In this document: one piece after another, positions 13,146-25,029 of the stretch | Position numbering within the stretch: position 1 is the stretch's first letter | How the letters are laid out: each line of letters begins with the position of its first letter | Origin: Gonapodya sp. JEL0774 | Taxonomy: Eukaryota > Monoblepharomycota > Monoblepharidomycetes > Monoblepharidales > Gonapodyaceae | Assembly: GCA_027604505.1 (NCBI GenBank) | Contig: JADIIX010000085.1 | Location: forward strand, 1 to 64,000 | DNA: 64,000 nt | Reading direction: 5' to 3' | The notes under the pieces: generated by a model | Told to the model about the DNA's origin: nothing | What the model saw: the letters and a program-made list of their open reading frames with translations, nothing else | Database searches by the model: none | Program-made: the position numbers and the translations under genes

Positions 13146-13756
13146 ATGGATTCCAACGGCAAGCCTTGCAATCTCAAACCCCCGTACTGCTCGAAAGGAC
13201 TTCCTGATATCGAGGATGGAACTCCACTTTATCCGGCAGTATACGGTTATCATCTGATGACGTACAAATTGCCTCCACCTACGAATCCCCCTGGACCAAT
13301 AAAGATGCTCTACTGTCGATGTGGACTCTCTGAGAAGCAACCGTTCTGCGACGGTATGATCGGACTCCTGTACTGCCGCTGTGCTAGAGCTGAAGACACC
13401 TTCATTGTCCCAGGCTCGCATGAGGGAACCGGAATTGAGCCACTAGAATGGTTGCTGCCAGGTACTGACGTAGAACCAGACCATAGGCCGAAAATCATGA
13501 GGGCTACTATGTGTGCATGCAAGTACTCGAGCATTTTGCCCTACTGTGATGGTTCGCGTAAGTAGAACCCGTCCCGCTCAGAGAGTGATAGCTTTCGTGA
13601 TTTGTCCCTTCTTACATAGATATTCACTTGCCGTCCCAAGTGGAGGCCCGGATTGCAGCTTGTAAACAGGACCACACCGTCGTACGACGTTTTTGTAACC
13701 GTTGTGGTTACAAGGCTCCATCCCAGCCGAAGCAGCAGCCGAAAGATGATGAATAA
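13146..13756 (+). CDS. Double-CDGSH iron-sulfur protein (CISD3/Miner2-like)
   Basis: Predicted 2Fe-2S protein with two CDGSH clusters, like mitochondrial-matrix CISD3. Exons read: 13146..13353, 13414..13557, 13620..13756 (162 aa from this ATG). Splicing restores both binding motifs: YCRCGLSEKQPFCDGSH and, later, CACKYSSILPYCDGSH, each with the 3-Cys-1-His ligands. The C-terminus, FCNRCGYKAPSQ, adds a further CxxC pair. Each CDGSH motif is interrupted by an intron inside the CDG/SH pentapeptide, so neither is visible in a single reading frame. The start is uncertain: open frames upstream (12830-13120) could add a leader by splicing, which would matter for mitochondrial targeting. Family assignment is strong; the cellular location is inference. 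Confidence 0.85.
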
Positions 13757-13993
13757 TCGATTGATTCAATTCCGAATAAATGTACCTATTTTATTTGTTC
13801 ACGAACGCCTTTTCCATATATCAAATGTGTGTAATGAATATCCTGGTGGGGAAATGAGGAGCTTGCCAGGTGCGCGCACGTGGGGTCCCTAATTGTCACC
13901 TCTCTTGGAAAGCGCTTTCCACACTCAGTTTCGCATATTTCCCGGAGAATAGCTCGCGTTACCTGCCGACTTTGCTGCTGAATTTTATCACCC
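13757..13993. other. Intergenic region upstream of VTC4-like gene
   Basis: Short AT-rich spacer containing the 3' end of the CDGSH gene (AATAAA-like at about 13776) and the probable promoter of the VTC4-like gene. No supported exon. Confidence 0.4.
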
Positions 13994-16900
13994 ATGAAGG
14001 TCCGTTCCACTCTCGTGACTTCTGGAGATTTTCTCTCAACGTTCTTGACGGAATGTCTCTACGGTTTGCTTGCGCCAATCACTCCCGGATTCCTTCCCGA
14101 ACTCTCGCCTTTCCTACCAACTGTGCTTTGGATGGACACCATCGTCACTTGTATCGCAAAACTTGATGGCACGACCTCCGCTGTCTTCTTGATGGGTTCA
14201 TCGCCTCTGCAAACTGTCCCCTTCTCATTCCTCCAACCCCAACATTCTGCACACAACACGTAACTCGTCTGACTGCGTTTCATAGTTTGGGCAGCAACTT
14301 GCAGCCTCTGTTTTTCCGGAATGGAAGGTGCGTCTCCACAACGCCAGGCTTTTGATATGGGTTCGGGCTCCAACATCAAAATCACCTTGTATGCCTCAAC
14401 ATCACACTTGATCTGATCTGCCAACGTACGACAATGAAAATGGATGCCTCAAAGTACTATTACATCGATTATGATCGGTTGAAGAGCCAGCTGAAGAGGG
14501 TGACCTCTGAAGGCAGTATATCAGACGAAGAGGAGCAGAGGTTCGTCGAAACTTTGGAACGCGAGCTCGATAAGGTGGGTGCAGATTGCTTACACCGCCC
14601 AGAACGGAATGGTCGAGTGGAGTCCGTTCCACTGTCCTCCATTCCCACCGTATTGAAAGCAACTCCGGCGAGTAGCATTAAGCCTATTCGCTTATGGGTG
14701 AATAATGATATTGGCGATGTACTCCTGGGCAGCAGATTGACTGGGGACATATAAATATCGGAGATTCGCTATGGAGCATGGGCGCCATTGCCGAGCAGAT
14801 CCTTTGTTCTACAATATCGACTCACTTTCCTGAAAACGAGGAGAGCAAAATCACCGGACTTGGCGGCTTGACATAATCGGCCTTCTTTTGAATTTGAAGT
14901 GTTTCCAGTGATTTTAAAACATTGGTTTACCATTCCTTCTCAGGTCGTCTCCTTCCGTCAGCTCAAGTTTGATGAACTAAAGCGCCGTATTCTGGAGCTT
15001 GAACAAATCGTTGACAAAATGCTTGCAGACAAATCAACCGCTCCGACTGGTGTCGACCCAGAACGCTTTGCGCAGCAGCGTTACGCAACGCAATCTCAGG
15101 AGATGGACAAGATTGCTCGAGAAATTAGTGAACTTAGCAAGTATGCTCGATTAAATTTCACAGGGTTCATAAAGGTGCGTTCGATTGTGCAGGGAGTTCG
15201 AGCCTGCCATATCGGCCCAGACATCAGATCGTCAAACAGGGGAAGAAATGGTTCTGCAAACTAATAACGGATTGACCGGGGGATGATGAGAATGGACGTG
15301 CTAAGTGGTTTCCTCTTCTCTGTTGTGATTTTTGTTTTCCCGTATGCCTGCAGATACTGAAGAAGCACGACAAGGTTTCTGGCGGTCGAAAGCTTCAGCC
15401 CATGTTCCTTATTCGCCTCAACCACAAACCTTTCTTCAAAGTTGACATGGACCCCCTTATCATCCGCCTCTCTAAGCTCTTCGATGCGATTAGACTTGGC
15501 GGCCGGCGAAATGAGGAGCTTGCCAGTATGGGTGGTAAGCAAACGGATTTCGTGCGCAAGACAGTCAAGTATTGGGTGCACCCGGGTGAGTTTTGGTCGT
15601 TTCACTGCTACGTATGATTTTATGCATATATATCGCCGTTACAAGACAACATCACCGACGTGAAGTGTATCATTTTGAAACACCTTCCCGTTCTGGTATT
15701 CCAGGGTTCCACGGAACCCGACCCTGCCATCACCTCCATCTACTTTGATAATGAACAATTTGAACTCTACCTCGGGCGCCTCGAGAAATCGGAGGGTGCG
15801 CAGGCGATTCGCCTTCGCTGGTATGGTCGACCGGATAGAACGACGGAGATTTTTGTGGAGCGCAAAACTCATCACGAGGACTGGACCGGGGAACCTTCAG
15901 TGAAATCCAGGTTCTCGATCAAGGAAGAGCACGTTAACGCATACCTGGCTGGCACTTACGACTACAAAAAGGTAGTTTCTAAACTACGACTCCGTGGATC
16001 TAAATCCGCAAAAGAACTTGATGAAATGGAGAAACTGTCAACGGAGATACAACAAACAGTGAAAGAGAAGTCTCTTGTGCCAATGGTACGAACGTTTTAC
16101 AACAGGACTGCTTTCCAACTGCCAGGCGACGCGAGGGTCCGAATCTCTCTGGACACTGAGCTGGCAATGATTCGGGAAGATGACCTTGATGGGGTTAAGA
16201 GACGAGGATTGAACAACAACTGGAGGAGAACCGACGTCGGAACGGAGTATCCGTTCGATCAAGTTGCGAAGGTGCGTAATCCCAGACTCATCGTTTTCGT
16301 TACTCTGCTGACCTTATTCCCCAATTGTGGGTCAAAGGAGGAAATGGTCAAATTCCCGTACGCCGTCCTCGAGGTCAAACTCCAGACTTTGATGGGTGCG
16401 GAGGCCCCACAATGGATTCGGGATCTTGTTGCTTCCCATCTTGTTGAAGAGGTGGATTTCAATTTTTTGCATTGATCTCGATGAAGATTGTTCATTCTTT
16501 GGTCGCTGAATGTCTAGGTTCCTAAGTTCTCGAAGTTCTGCCATGGCATTGCCACTCTTTTCGACAACAGGGTTTCTCTCCTTCCCTTTTGGTTGCCACA
16601 AATGAACCGAGACATTCGAAAACCTGCTCCTCCGGATTCGCAACTCCCTGAAACTCTGCGTTTGTCATCAGCAATTAAGGTCGCCAACCAAGAAGCGGCT
16701 GTGGTGAAGCGAGCATCTCTTATTCCTGCGCCGGAGGAGATACAAATTGTTGTAGAAGAGATCAGGACGTCCAATGATGACGAGCATGTTGGCGAACGCG
16801 TACCACTCCTTGGTGGTCAACCCAAGAAGCAAGCGTCCCCTGTTGCAAAATTTCTGCAGTTCTTCTCACAACCCGCCAAACTTGAGGTTGCCCCTGAATC

Positions 16901-17314
16901 TAAGCCTTCTAGCGGTGTTGTCGTGAGGGTGGAGCCAAAAGTGTTTTTTGCTAACGAGAGGACTTTCCTGAGTTGGCTGAATTTTGTGAGTCTGCTCGTT
17001 TTACAGTATTTATTAAATCAATACTAACGTCTGGCGTTTGGACTCAGTCCATTACATTGGGAGGCCTTTCGCTCGGACTGCTCAACTTCGGGGACTTCAC
17101 TGCTCGGCTCGCTGGGATCATTTTCACCTTGATTTCGTTGCTTGTCATGATCTATGCCACTGTCATCTTCCGTGCTCGCGCGACGAACATCCGTATGAGA
17201 GGCGCGGGTCCTTACGATGAGGTTTACGGTCCGACCGCAATTGTCGGAGTCCTCGTGGCAGCTAGCTTAGTCAACTTTTGGATGAAAGTGGGGAGTGGAC
17301 AATTTCTTGCATGA
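13994..17314 (+). CDS. VTC4: VTC4-like vacuolar transporter chaperone: SPX + polyphosphate polymerase + DUF202
   Basis: Catalytic subunit type of the VTC complex, which makes polyphosphate from ATP and moves it into the vacuole or acidocalcisome. Exons read: 13994..13999, 14286..14327, 14455..14574, 14944..15174, 15354..15585, 15646..16271, 16338..16451, 16518..16985, 17048..17314; 701 aa. The SPX start [18 protein letters not shown] appears only by splicing a 6-nt first exon (ATGAAG) to a 42-nt second exon; that first exon is inference. The SPX lysine cluster KKHDK is intact, suggesting inositol-pyrophosphate control. The tunnel domain keeps the basic and acidic residues expected for catalysis: [27 protein letters not shown] and PYAVLEVK. 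Three membrane helices end the protein (DUF202). VTC2/3 paralogues usually lack the full catalytic set, favouring VTC4. Intron 6 (16272..16337, 66 nt) is stop-free and in frame. Confidence 0.92.
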
Positions 17315-17577
17315 GAGGTTTTGATTGGGATGCATCTTCCCCATCGTCAGACTTGCACAGTACTGTTGGAGATATAGACGAAATACTTTACAGTTCAAGT
17401 TATCACTCAGTAACTGAATAATGTTTAGTTGCACTGGGTGACTTGTTTTTGATCAGCAATGATATTTTTACCTGGTCAAACTTCAGGTTTCTTCCGGTTC
17501 CGGCGCCCATTGTGACACCGCAGAGGGCGCGGCTCCCCTCGAAAATCCTCGCTCGCTATAACTTCTTTTCTTTATCA

Positions 17578-18758
17578 ATGACAAGTACAGAAACAGGTGC
17601 ACTGGATAATGTTGCTGATCTTCAGAACTCTGGAGGGGCTGACTTGGCGGTACAAATCTACACAAACTCCATAATTCTCTCCAGGTTTGTGATCGTAGAA
17701 CAATTTTCAATGTCATAATCCAGTCAAACGATTGCATGCGTCCAGTGTTGTCGCGCAGATTGTGGTCCTCGTCACATTCCTCCAGGATTGTTCGTTCTAT
17801 CCGATCGCTCTACGAGGACTGAGTCTGGGGAGTTTGTTATGCTCCATTTTCTCTCCAATGGTGGTCTTTGTAGGCTGCAGTGCTGCCTGTCATCCTGCTA
17901 TCTCGTAACTATTTGATACATGCAGTTTTGTTGTTGATTTTTGAGGTCCGACAATTTGTTACATGCGGGCAGGATCAGCTGCCACCTCTACTTTGCCGGG
18001 ATGCTGACAAAGTGGTGCACATACTCACTTCGTGTGTGGGCCTTGTCGAATAAAAACATATTGGTCGCCAGTCTGATGATGATTGGAATCACCTTTTCCT
18101 CGGTATCGTATGAAGGGTTAGTAACCTCAGCCCCACGTGAGATTATTGCACAAAAACAGCTCACCTCCTCTTTCGCGCTTTTACACAGATACTGCCTCAA
18201 TGTTCTTGGAGTTCGGGCCTTGCCAGTTCTATGTGTACCCAAACCAACGCCCCATGGTCGTGTTTTCGCCCCTGTGTCGCAAGCAGTGATCGTTGCACAG
18301 ATGCTCCTCTTCATTATGGTGCACTTGTTTTATTTGTACAAATTCAACGCGCAATCACGTCTCCTACGAGCAAGTGCTCCGCCATTCAGCGGTATACCAC
18401 ACAGCAGGTTGCGGGCTACAATGAAACTTTTTGGGAGTTCTATTGCTCTGATGCTGATAGACGCTCTTCAATTTGCACTACGGCCGTTGGTGCGTAAAAT
18501 GAACTTCCTCTTGGACGAACATGTTAGCTTACGTGGTGTGGAACGGCTCCAAGGTTGAGAAACATGTGACGTACTTGTTCGCGCTCATCTATGGTTCTCA
18601 GATAGTGCACGATCTGTTTTATTGTGAATATCTGGCTTCAGATACACGTTTCTTTTCGTTTATGGCATTGAGATCCACATTATTCTCTGCCAGGTTCTTA
18701 TATGCGAGGGTTCGCCAACGATCTGCGATTGCTCGACGAGGCAAATCGGGCTCCAGCT
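17578..18758 (+). CDS. Polytopic membrane protein, unrecognised; exon structure unresolved
   Basis: I do not recognise the family. A run of hydrophobic coding segments on the plus strand suggests a multi-exon gene with about seven membrane helices. Exon 1 is probably 17578..17686 (MTSTETGALDNVAD...), joined in phase to a segment near 17752 that begins SVVAQIVVLVTFLQD. Further segments include YSLRVWALSNKN with MMIGITFSS, then VIVAQMLLFIMVHLFYLYKF, MKLFGSSIALMLID and a last helix region HVTYLFALIYGSQIVHDLF, ending at a stop near 18758. The RVWAL.NKN pattern resembles loops of fungal seven-helix membrane proteins, but this is weak. Same strand as VTC4 (260 bp upstream) and the SET gene (150 bp downstream). 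Boundaries are approximate. Confidence 0.45.
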
Positions 18759-18844
18759 GAACGAAATCGACTAAGTCGTATTAAGTCTGCTAGGGTGAAT
18801 GCGCCTTCGATACCGTATCCAACACAAGTGTGAATGTGCCAGAT

Positions 18845-18862
18845 ACATTGTATGTACAATGT
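18845..18862. repeat. 18-bp near-perfect palindrome
   Basis: Arms ACATTGTA and TACAATGT separated by two bases, in the short spacer between the membrane-protein gene and the SET gene. It could be a dimeric transcription-factor site for the SET gene 50 bp downstream, or a 3'-end hairpin. Function unknown. Confidence 0.5.
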
Positions 18863-18911
18863 AATCAATTAATTTCCGCTGTACCGAAACTGAAACAGCC
18901 GCGAACGCAAC

Positions 18912-21239
18912 ATGCCAGGGGAAATAGTTGACTCCCCACTCTCTGCAGCTATGACAGAGTTTGTAGCTTGGCTACGGAGGAGCGGATGCATTGGACTAGA
19001 GAATATCGATTGGAGCGAGACTCTCAATTCAGACGGCGTGCTCATCAGGAGCTGCATCGCTGCCCGATCTATATCTCCGCAATCGGAAATTGCATCTATT
19101 CCATCATCCCTTGTCCTCACAGAGCATAGAGCTGCGATTTCACCTCCTGGCCGTGCTGTCGTTTTGTTTCTGGAGTCGAATGAGCATTTGAACAATCCAA
19201 TATCTCTACAGTCGAGGCGCCGCATTTTGCTTCTTCCTTGGCTGGTGTATGAACGTTTCGTTCGCCCAGCTGGAGAATCTCCCTTCTGGGCGTACCTCAA
19301 CATTTTGCCACTTGAGTTTCAGGATCCACTCTGGTGGACAGTCGAGGAGAGAATTCGAGAACTCAATGGAACAAACGTTTTTGCCTATGCTGAAAGCAGG
19401 GATGTTTTATTGAGAAATGATTGGGAGACTGCTCGGTCTGTCTGCGGGACGGTCTTCGAAAGAGATGATGGTACAGACTTGTTGACCTGGTGCGTAGAAT
19501 TCTGCGACGAGCAACTGGAAGTCAAAAGGCATCTAGAGCTGCGTACAGGGTGACATTTAGCCCAATATGCTCCACAGCTTGCAGTTTGCGGGAACCTAAG
19601 GCAAAATAACTCCGAGCAATATCCTCACCCGAAAATTCCTTCTCGATCACAACACAGGCCTCACTTTTTGTGGGCACATTCTGCCCTTTATTCGCGCTGT
19701 TTCCCATCTCGTCACTCTCCCCTGAGGTCGTCAGATGCTGCACCATACACAATGCCATTTGAACAGCTCCCCGTGTTTGATCTGGCCGATCCAGCGAGGG
19801 ATTCTTCTTGCGGGATGGCACTTCTGCCGGGCTTGGATATGCTTGACCACGGAGCTGGCGTGGAGATACAGTGGAGGACGACCGGAGGTTCACGCTCTGA
19901 AGACAGACCGGAAGATGTCCCGAGGGTTTACTTCATATCAGGGTCACGCTCTATTACTGAAGGCTCAACACTTCTAAACAACTATGGGCCTAAAGGAAAC
20001 GAGGAACTGCTGATGGGTTATGGTTTTATCGTCCCAGAGAGTCCAGATGATTATGTTCGAGTCAGAATGAGTGTTCGTGGCGGCAGTAGTGAAGATTCAG
20101 CTGTGCCAGAGGGGTCAAAACTCACGAGACGCCTTCAAATACTCCACCTCCTCGACCCTCCTCGGAGTGAGGATGGCACCACACTGCCCGACGGTGCGGC
20201 TACAGAAAATGCAAATGCTGAAGCCGAGTTACTTGACAGTACATTTCATGCTGTTCGCCCCACTTTTCTTCATCATCTGCGCTCTAAGGACCCTTTACCC
20301 CGCTCCCTTCTCGTGCAAGCTACTGTTTTCACAGCCACCACGTGCGAACTCAGCCTGTTGGAGCTCATCGCGCAGCAAAGGGATCCAAAGAAGGTGGATT
20401 GGGACCCTGTATCTGAACGAGTGACTGCACGGAACATGCTTGCCGCAATTGCGCTTGTGTATAGATTGGTTAGCGGGAAATACAATACACTGCGGAAGGT
20501 GGATGATTCGGCAGGAAAGTGGTGGGCAAGTCAGAGCGAAACCGACGCAAACTCGAGGCGGTGGGTCGGAGAGTTGGGCCGGGGATTGAGACAAGGTGTG
20601 TCCTTTGTTATCTTGTGGCTCAAATCCAATTCAGTCATTCGTGCTTTCTTGACGTCGGATGTGCAAGGTCAAATGGCAATCCTCCACACTTCTCTCACGA
20701 AATGTACTTCCCTCGCTCGGCTTATGGTCGCCTCTGATTTATCCCACTTGATAACTCTACTAACTGCCTTGAGTGACCCAGTGTTTGCCAAGCCTCTCAA
20801 AAGAGTTGCGCAAATGGGCAAAGAGGTGGACGAGACAGAGACTCTATCTGCATATTTGACGTCGACTCCGGAACTGAGGGAGAGAGTGCGGGACTACCGG
20901 TCAGAGATGGGGTTGGATATTCAATTAAATGAAGAAGATGAAAATGCTGCGAGGGAATCGTGGAACGAAGTATGGACCACGGCATTCGTGACGGGAAGGA
21001 AGAAACGAAAGCGCAAGGCCGAGGAGCCGGACCACCCGTCAGATCCTGTGACAAAAGGAACTGCTCCCACAGAGGACGATTTTGTGTCGGCATGGGCGGT
21101 GGTTTTGAATGGCCTCGAAGTGGAGGCACAGTGGTGGGAGCAAGTGAGAAGCGGAAGTGACCTATGGAGTGAGCACCAGGACGAACGAACTGGTGGAGAT
21201 TATGAAACAGGAGATAGTACGCTTGTACTAGTATTATAG
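18912..21239 (+). CDS. SET-domain protein lysine methyltransferase (RKM/SETD3/LSMT-like)
   Basis: Predicted SAM-dependent methyltransferase of the split-SET group (Rubisco LSMT, SETD3, SETD6, yeast Rkm) that modifies ribosomal or other cytosolic/nuclear proteins. Exons read: 18912..19489, 19658..20595, 20668..21239; about 695 aa. The first junction restores DLLTWPHFLWAHSALYSR, the typical end of the SET insert. Conserved pieces: an N-terminal GVLIRSCIAAR beta strand, GLDMLDHGAGVEIQW in the cofactor region and NNYGPKGNEELLMGYGF containing the catalytic Tyr. The Asn of the usual NH motif reads Asp here (DMLDH), worth checking. A C-terminal substrate-binding-like domain and a basic KKRKRKAEE stretch follow (possible nuclear signal). 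Intron 2 (72 nt) contains no stop and is in frame; its removal restores the helix RQGQMAILH. Substrate unknown. Confidence 0.85.
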
Positions 21240-21269
21240 TGATTAATTTATCGAGTGTATGATGGATCA

Positions 21270-22329
21270 TTAGCTCTTCTTCTTATCAGCGCCATTCTGT
21301 TTTACACTGTCCTTCGTTACCACCTTTCCATTTTCAAACGTCTGCGACGGCACGCCAACCAGTCGGTCGCCAAGCTCCCGTGCACCCATGTGCATGTTTC
21401 TCTTCTGTTCGAGACGTTGGGCCTCGGACCTCTTTGCCAAAGACTGGAAGAAGGTGCCTCCAAGATACTCGTAGGCCCTCACAGCAAGGGTGACGGCGAG
21501 GCAAGCCGCGACAGCAAAGTTACCCACGGAAAGGAGGTAAAGTGCGTCGGTTATGGCCAGCGCTTGCTGATCATCCTCTGCGATGGCAGATTCGTAGATG
21601 GCGACATCTGATAGAATGCGCGTTCCCTGCCAAAGTTTGTTCTCCAAGCCATCAGAATCAACCACCTTCAAAACAGCACATCGCCATCCTTACCTCGCGG
21701 ATGTTCTCATTCCAGGATCGATAAGCGACGAACATGCTCGCTGGAGTGAGGATATCAACAGCAGTGTACCTGCCTCAACATCGTTCAGACTAGCAAAACC
21801 TATTTAAACTCACCTATCGCAATCATTTCAGCTAACGTCCTCAGCTCTCTTCGCCAAAAATCAAGAACAAGCAGAACCACAAGGAAAAGGAATGCGAACT
21901 GGGGGATCGATTGAAGCCAGGAGGGAGCTGAGGAAACTTTGGTGTAGTAGTAAATCGTACCGACGCGTTGAATTTCGGAGTCGCGAATGATGTAAGAGTG
22001 CGATTGTCGCCAGATTCTTGAATCGACGGCCAGGTCTGAGAAGAGGGAGCCTAAGAGAACGATAAGTAGGGAAGTTGCCGAATATGATGACAAAAATTGC
22101 GCATTACACGTTAGGCTCACCAAGGAGAAAGCCCAGGAGAGGCAAGATGAACGCGCTGCAATGGAGATATGTGATACCAAATGATTCCGGTATTGCCCGC
22201 GACCTCGACTCACTCTAAATTGATCCATCTCAGCAGGAGCATCCATCTACTCGGAGGGGGCTGTTGGGGTAGCGGTGATGGATCAGGAGCGTTCACTGCT
22301 GAAGGAGTGGGAGCGGGAGGTGAAGACAT
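21270..22329 (-). CDS. Four-helix integral membrane protein, unrecognised
   Basis: I do not recognise the family. Exons read on the minus strand: 22214..22329, 22121..22155, 22050..21814, 21773..21694, 21665..21270; phases agree, 287 aa. The protein opens with a Pro-rich cytosolic-looking tail (MSSPPAPTPSAVN), then hydrophobic stretches AFILPLLGFLLGSLF, FAFLFLVVLLVLDF, a short one around ILTPASMFVAY, and ALYLLSVGNFAVAACLAVTL. It ends in a very basic lysine tail finishing ADKKKS, the KKxx-type pattern of ER-retained proteins (KKKS at the C-terminus is close but not canonical). Tail-to-tail with the SET gene (30 bp between stops). A role in the ER or secretory pathway is only a guess. Confidence 0.7.
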
Positions 22330-22759
22330 AGCTTTCCGGCTGCCGTGAAACGATTGATTGGAAAGAATATTAATGAGATGGTCGAGACAGCCGACTTTCC
22401 AAGTGCTCTGACAATTACGGGGAATCGAGCTGGGTGAAGAGAGAAGAATGAAATTGGGCCACGTTTTCATCTGGTGTGATCACTAAGGTTAGAGTTGAAT
22501 TGAGCACGTGCTCCTTTGGACATAATTGTCAGGGATCCATCCCAAACCCGACAACCCCATCGAGATTCTCGGGGACGTGTCATTGTCAAGAGAAATGAAC
22601 GAAGAAAACAAGGGAAGTGCAGGCTGAACATGAATGCGTGAGAAGTCACAACGAGGCACTCGACCGCAAAACTCCTTCAACCTAACAGCAAGCGCTGCTA
22701 AGGAAAGGACAAGCACCTTAAAAATGGCAGTGTATTCGAACTACAAAAGCTAAGTAAAT

Positions 22760-24341
<1,582 letters not shown>

Positions 24342-25029
24342 GGCTAGTTTTGGATTGTGAAAGTGAGGAAGAGTTCGAAATGGGTTGAAATAACAGTCGG
24401 AATCCCCACCCACATGGTGGCTCGTGCATGCCATAAACTAAATTAATATTGTTCCCTTCCGAAGTTTGATATATGAACTGTTCTTGACTCACCGACAAGC
24501 TACAAAAAGAACTTCGAGAAATATGCGTTCATTGAAGAGTATTTTCTCCCGCGAGAGACGGGGAAGAGAAGTGGACACTACTTCCGAGACATAAGGGTCG
24601 TCTTGTAGATACGAACTTGAGGAAATGACTGAAAAACTTCTCAGGGCAAACGCTGGAGCAGGACACAGGTAAGTGATTTATTGGGTAGAGCGATATGCAC
24701 TGAGACGGTTTTGTAATGAGTTTTGGAGAGTAGTGGAGACTAGCGGAAAACGAAGGTGCCACGCGACATCTACTATATCCTTACGAGGTCGTTGGTGTCG
24801 AAAAGATGCTTACCAAGCGCCCCGATAGTCGAGAATGTGTGTTTTCTAGTTGGTTGCCGCCCACGGGGTCTGAGCATAGTTTGTCAACTGTCATGACTGT
24901 GATTGGTTTCACCATGATGCAGTCATGGGTGCTTGAGCCATCCGAAACCATGTGATTATTCCTTGATTCCCGCCGCCCGCACCTCCCTGATCCCATTCAT
25001 ATAAAAGGAACGATACTTGTGCAACAAGG
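24342..25029. promoter_or_regulatory. Divergent promoter region, with TATA-like box for the downstream reductase
   Basis: About 690 bp between two divergent starts (nitronate monooxygenase, minus; reductase, plus). A TATA-like ATATAAAAGG lies at about 25000-25008, only 22 bp before the ATG at 25030, which implies a very short leader or another start site. No supported exon. No other motif that I can defend. Confidence 0.4.

Noticed and set aside
14059-14424. 121-codon minus-strand ORF, plus the neighbouring 13786..14010 minus ORF
   Set aside because: It overlaps the first exons and intron of the VTC4-like gene on the other strand, has no recognisable motif, and starts 30 bp from a coding exon. 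Treated as a shadow.
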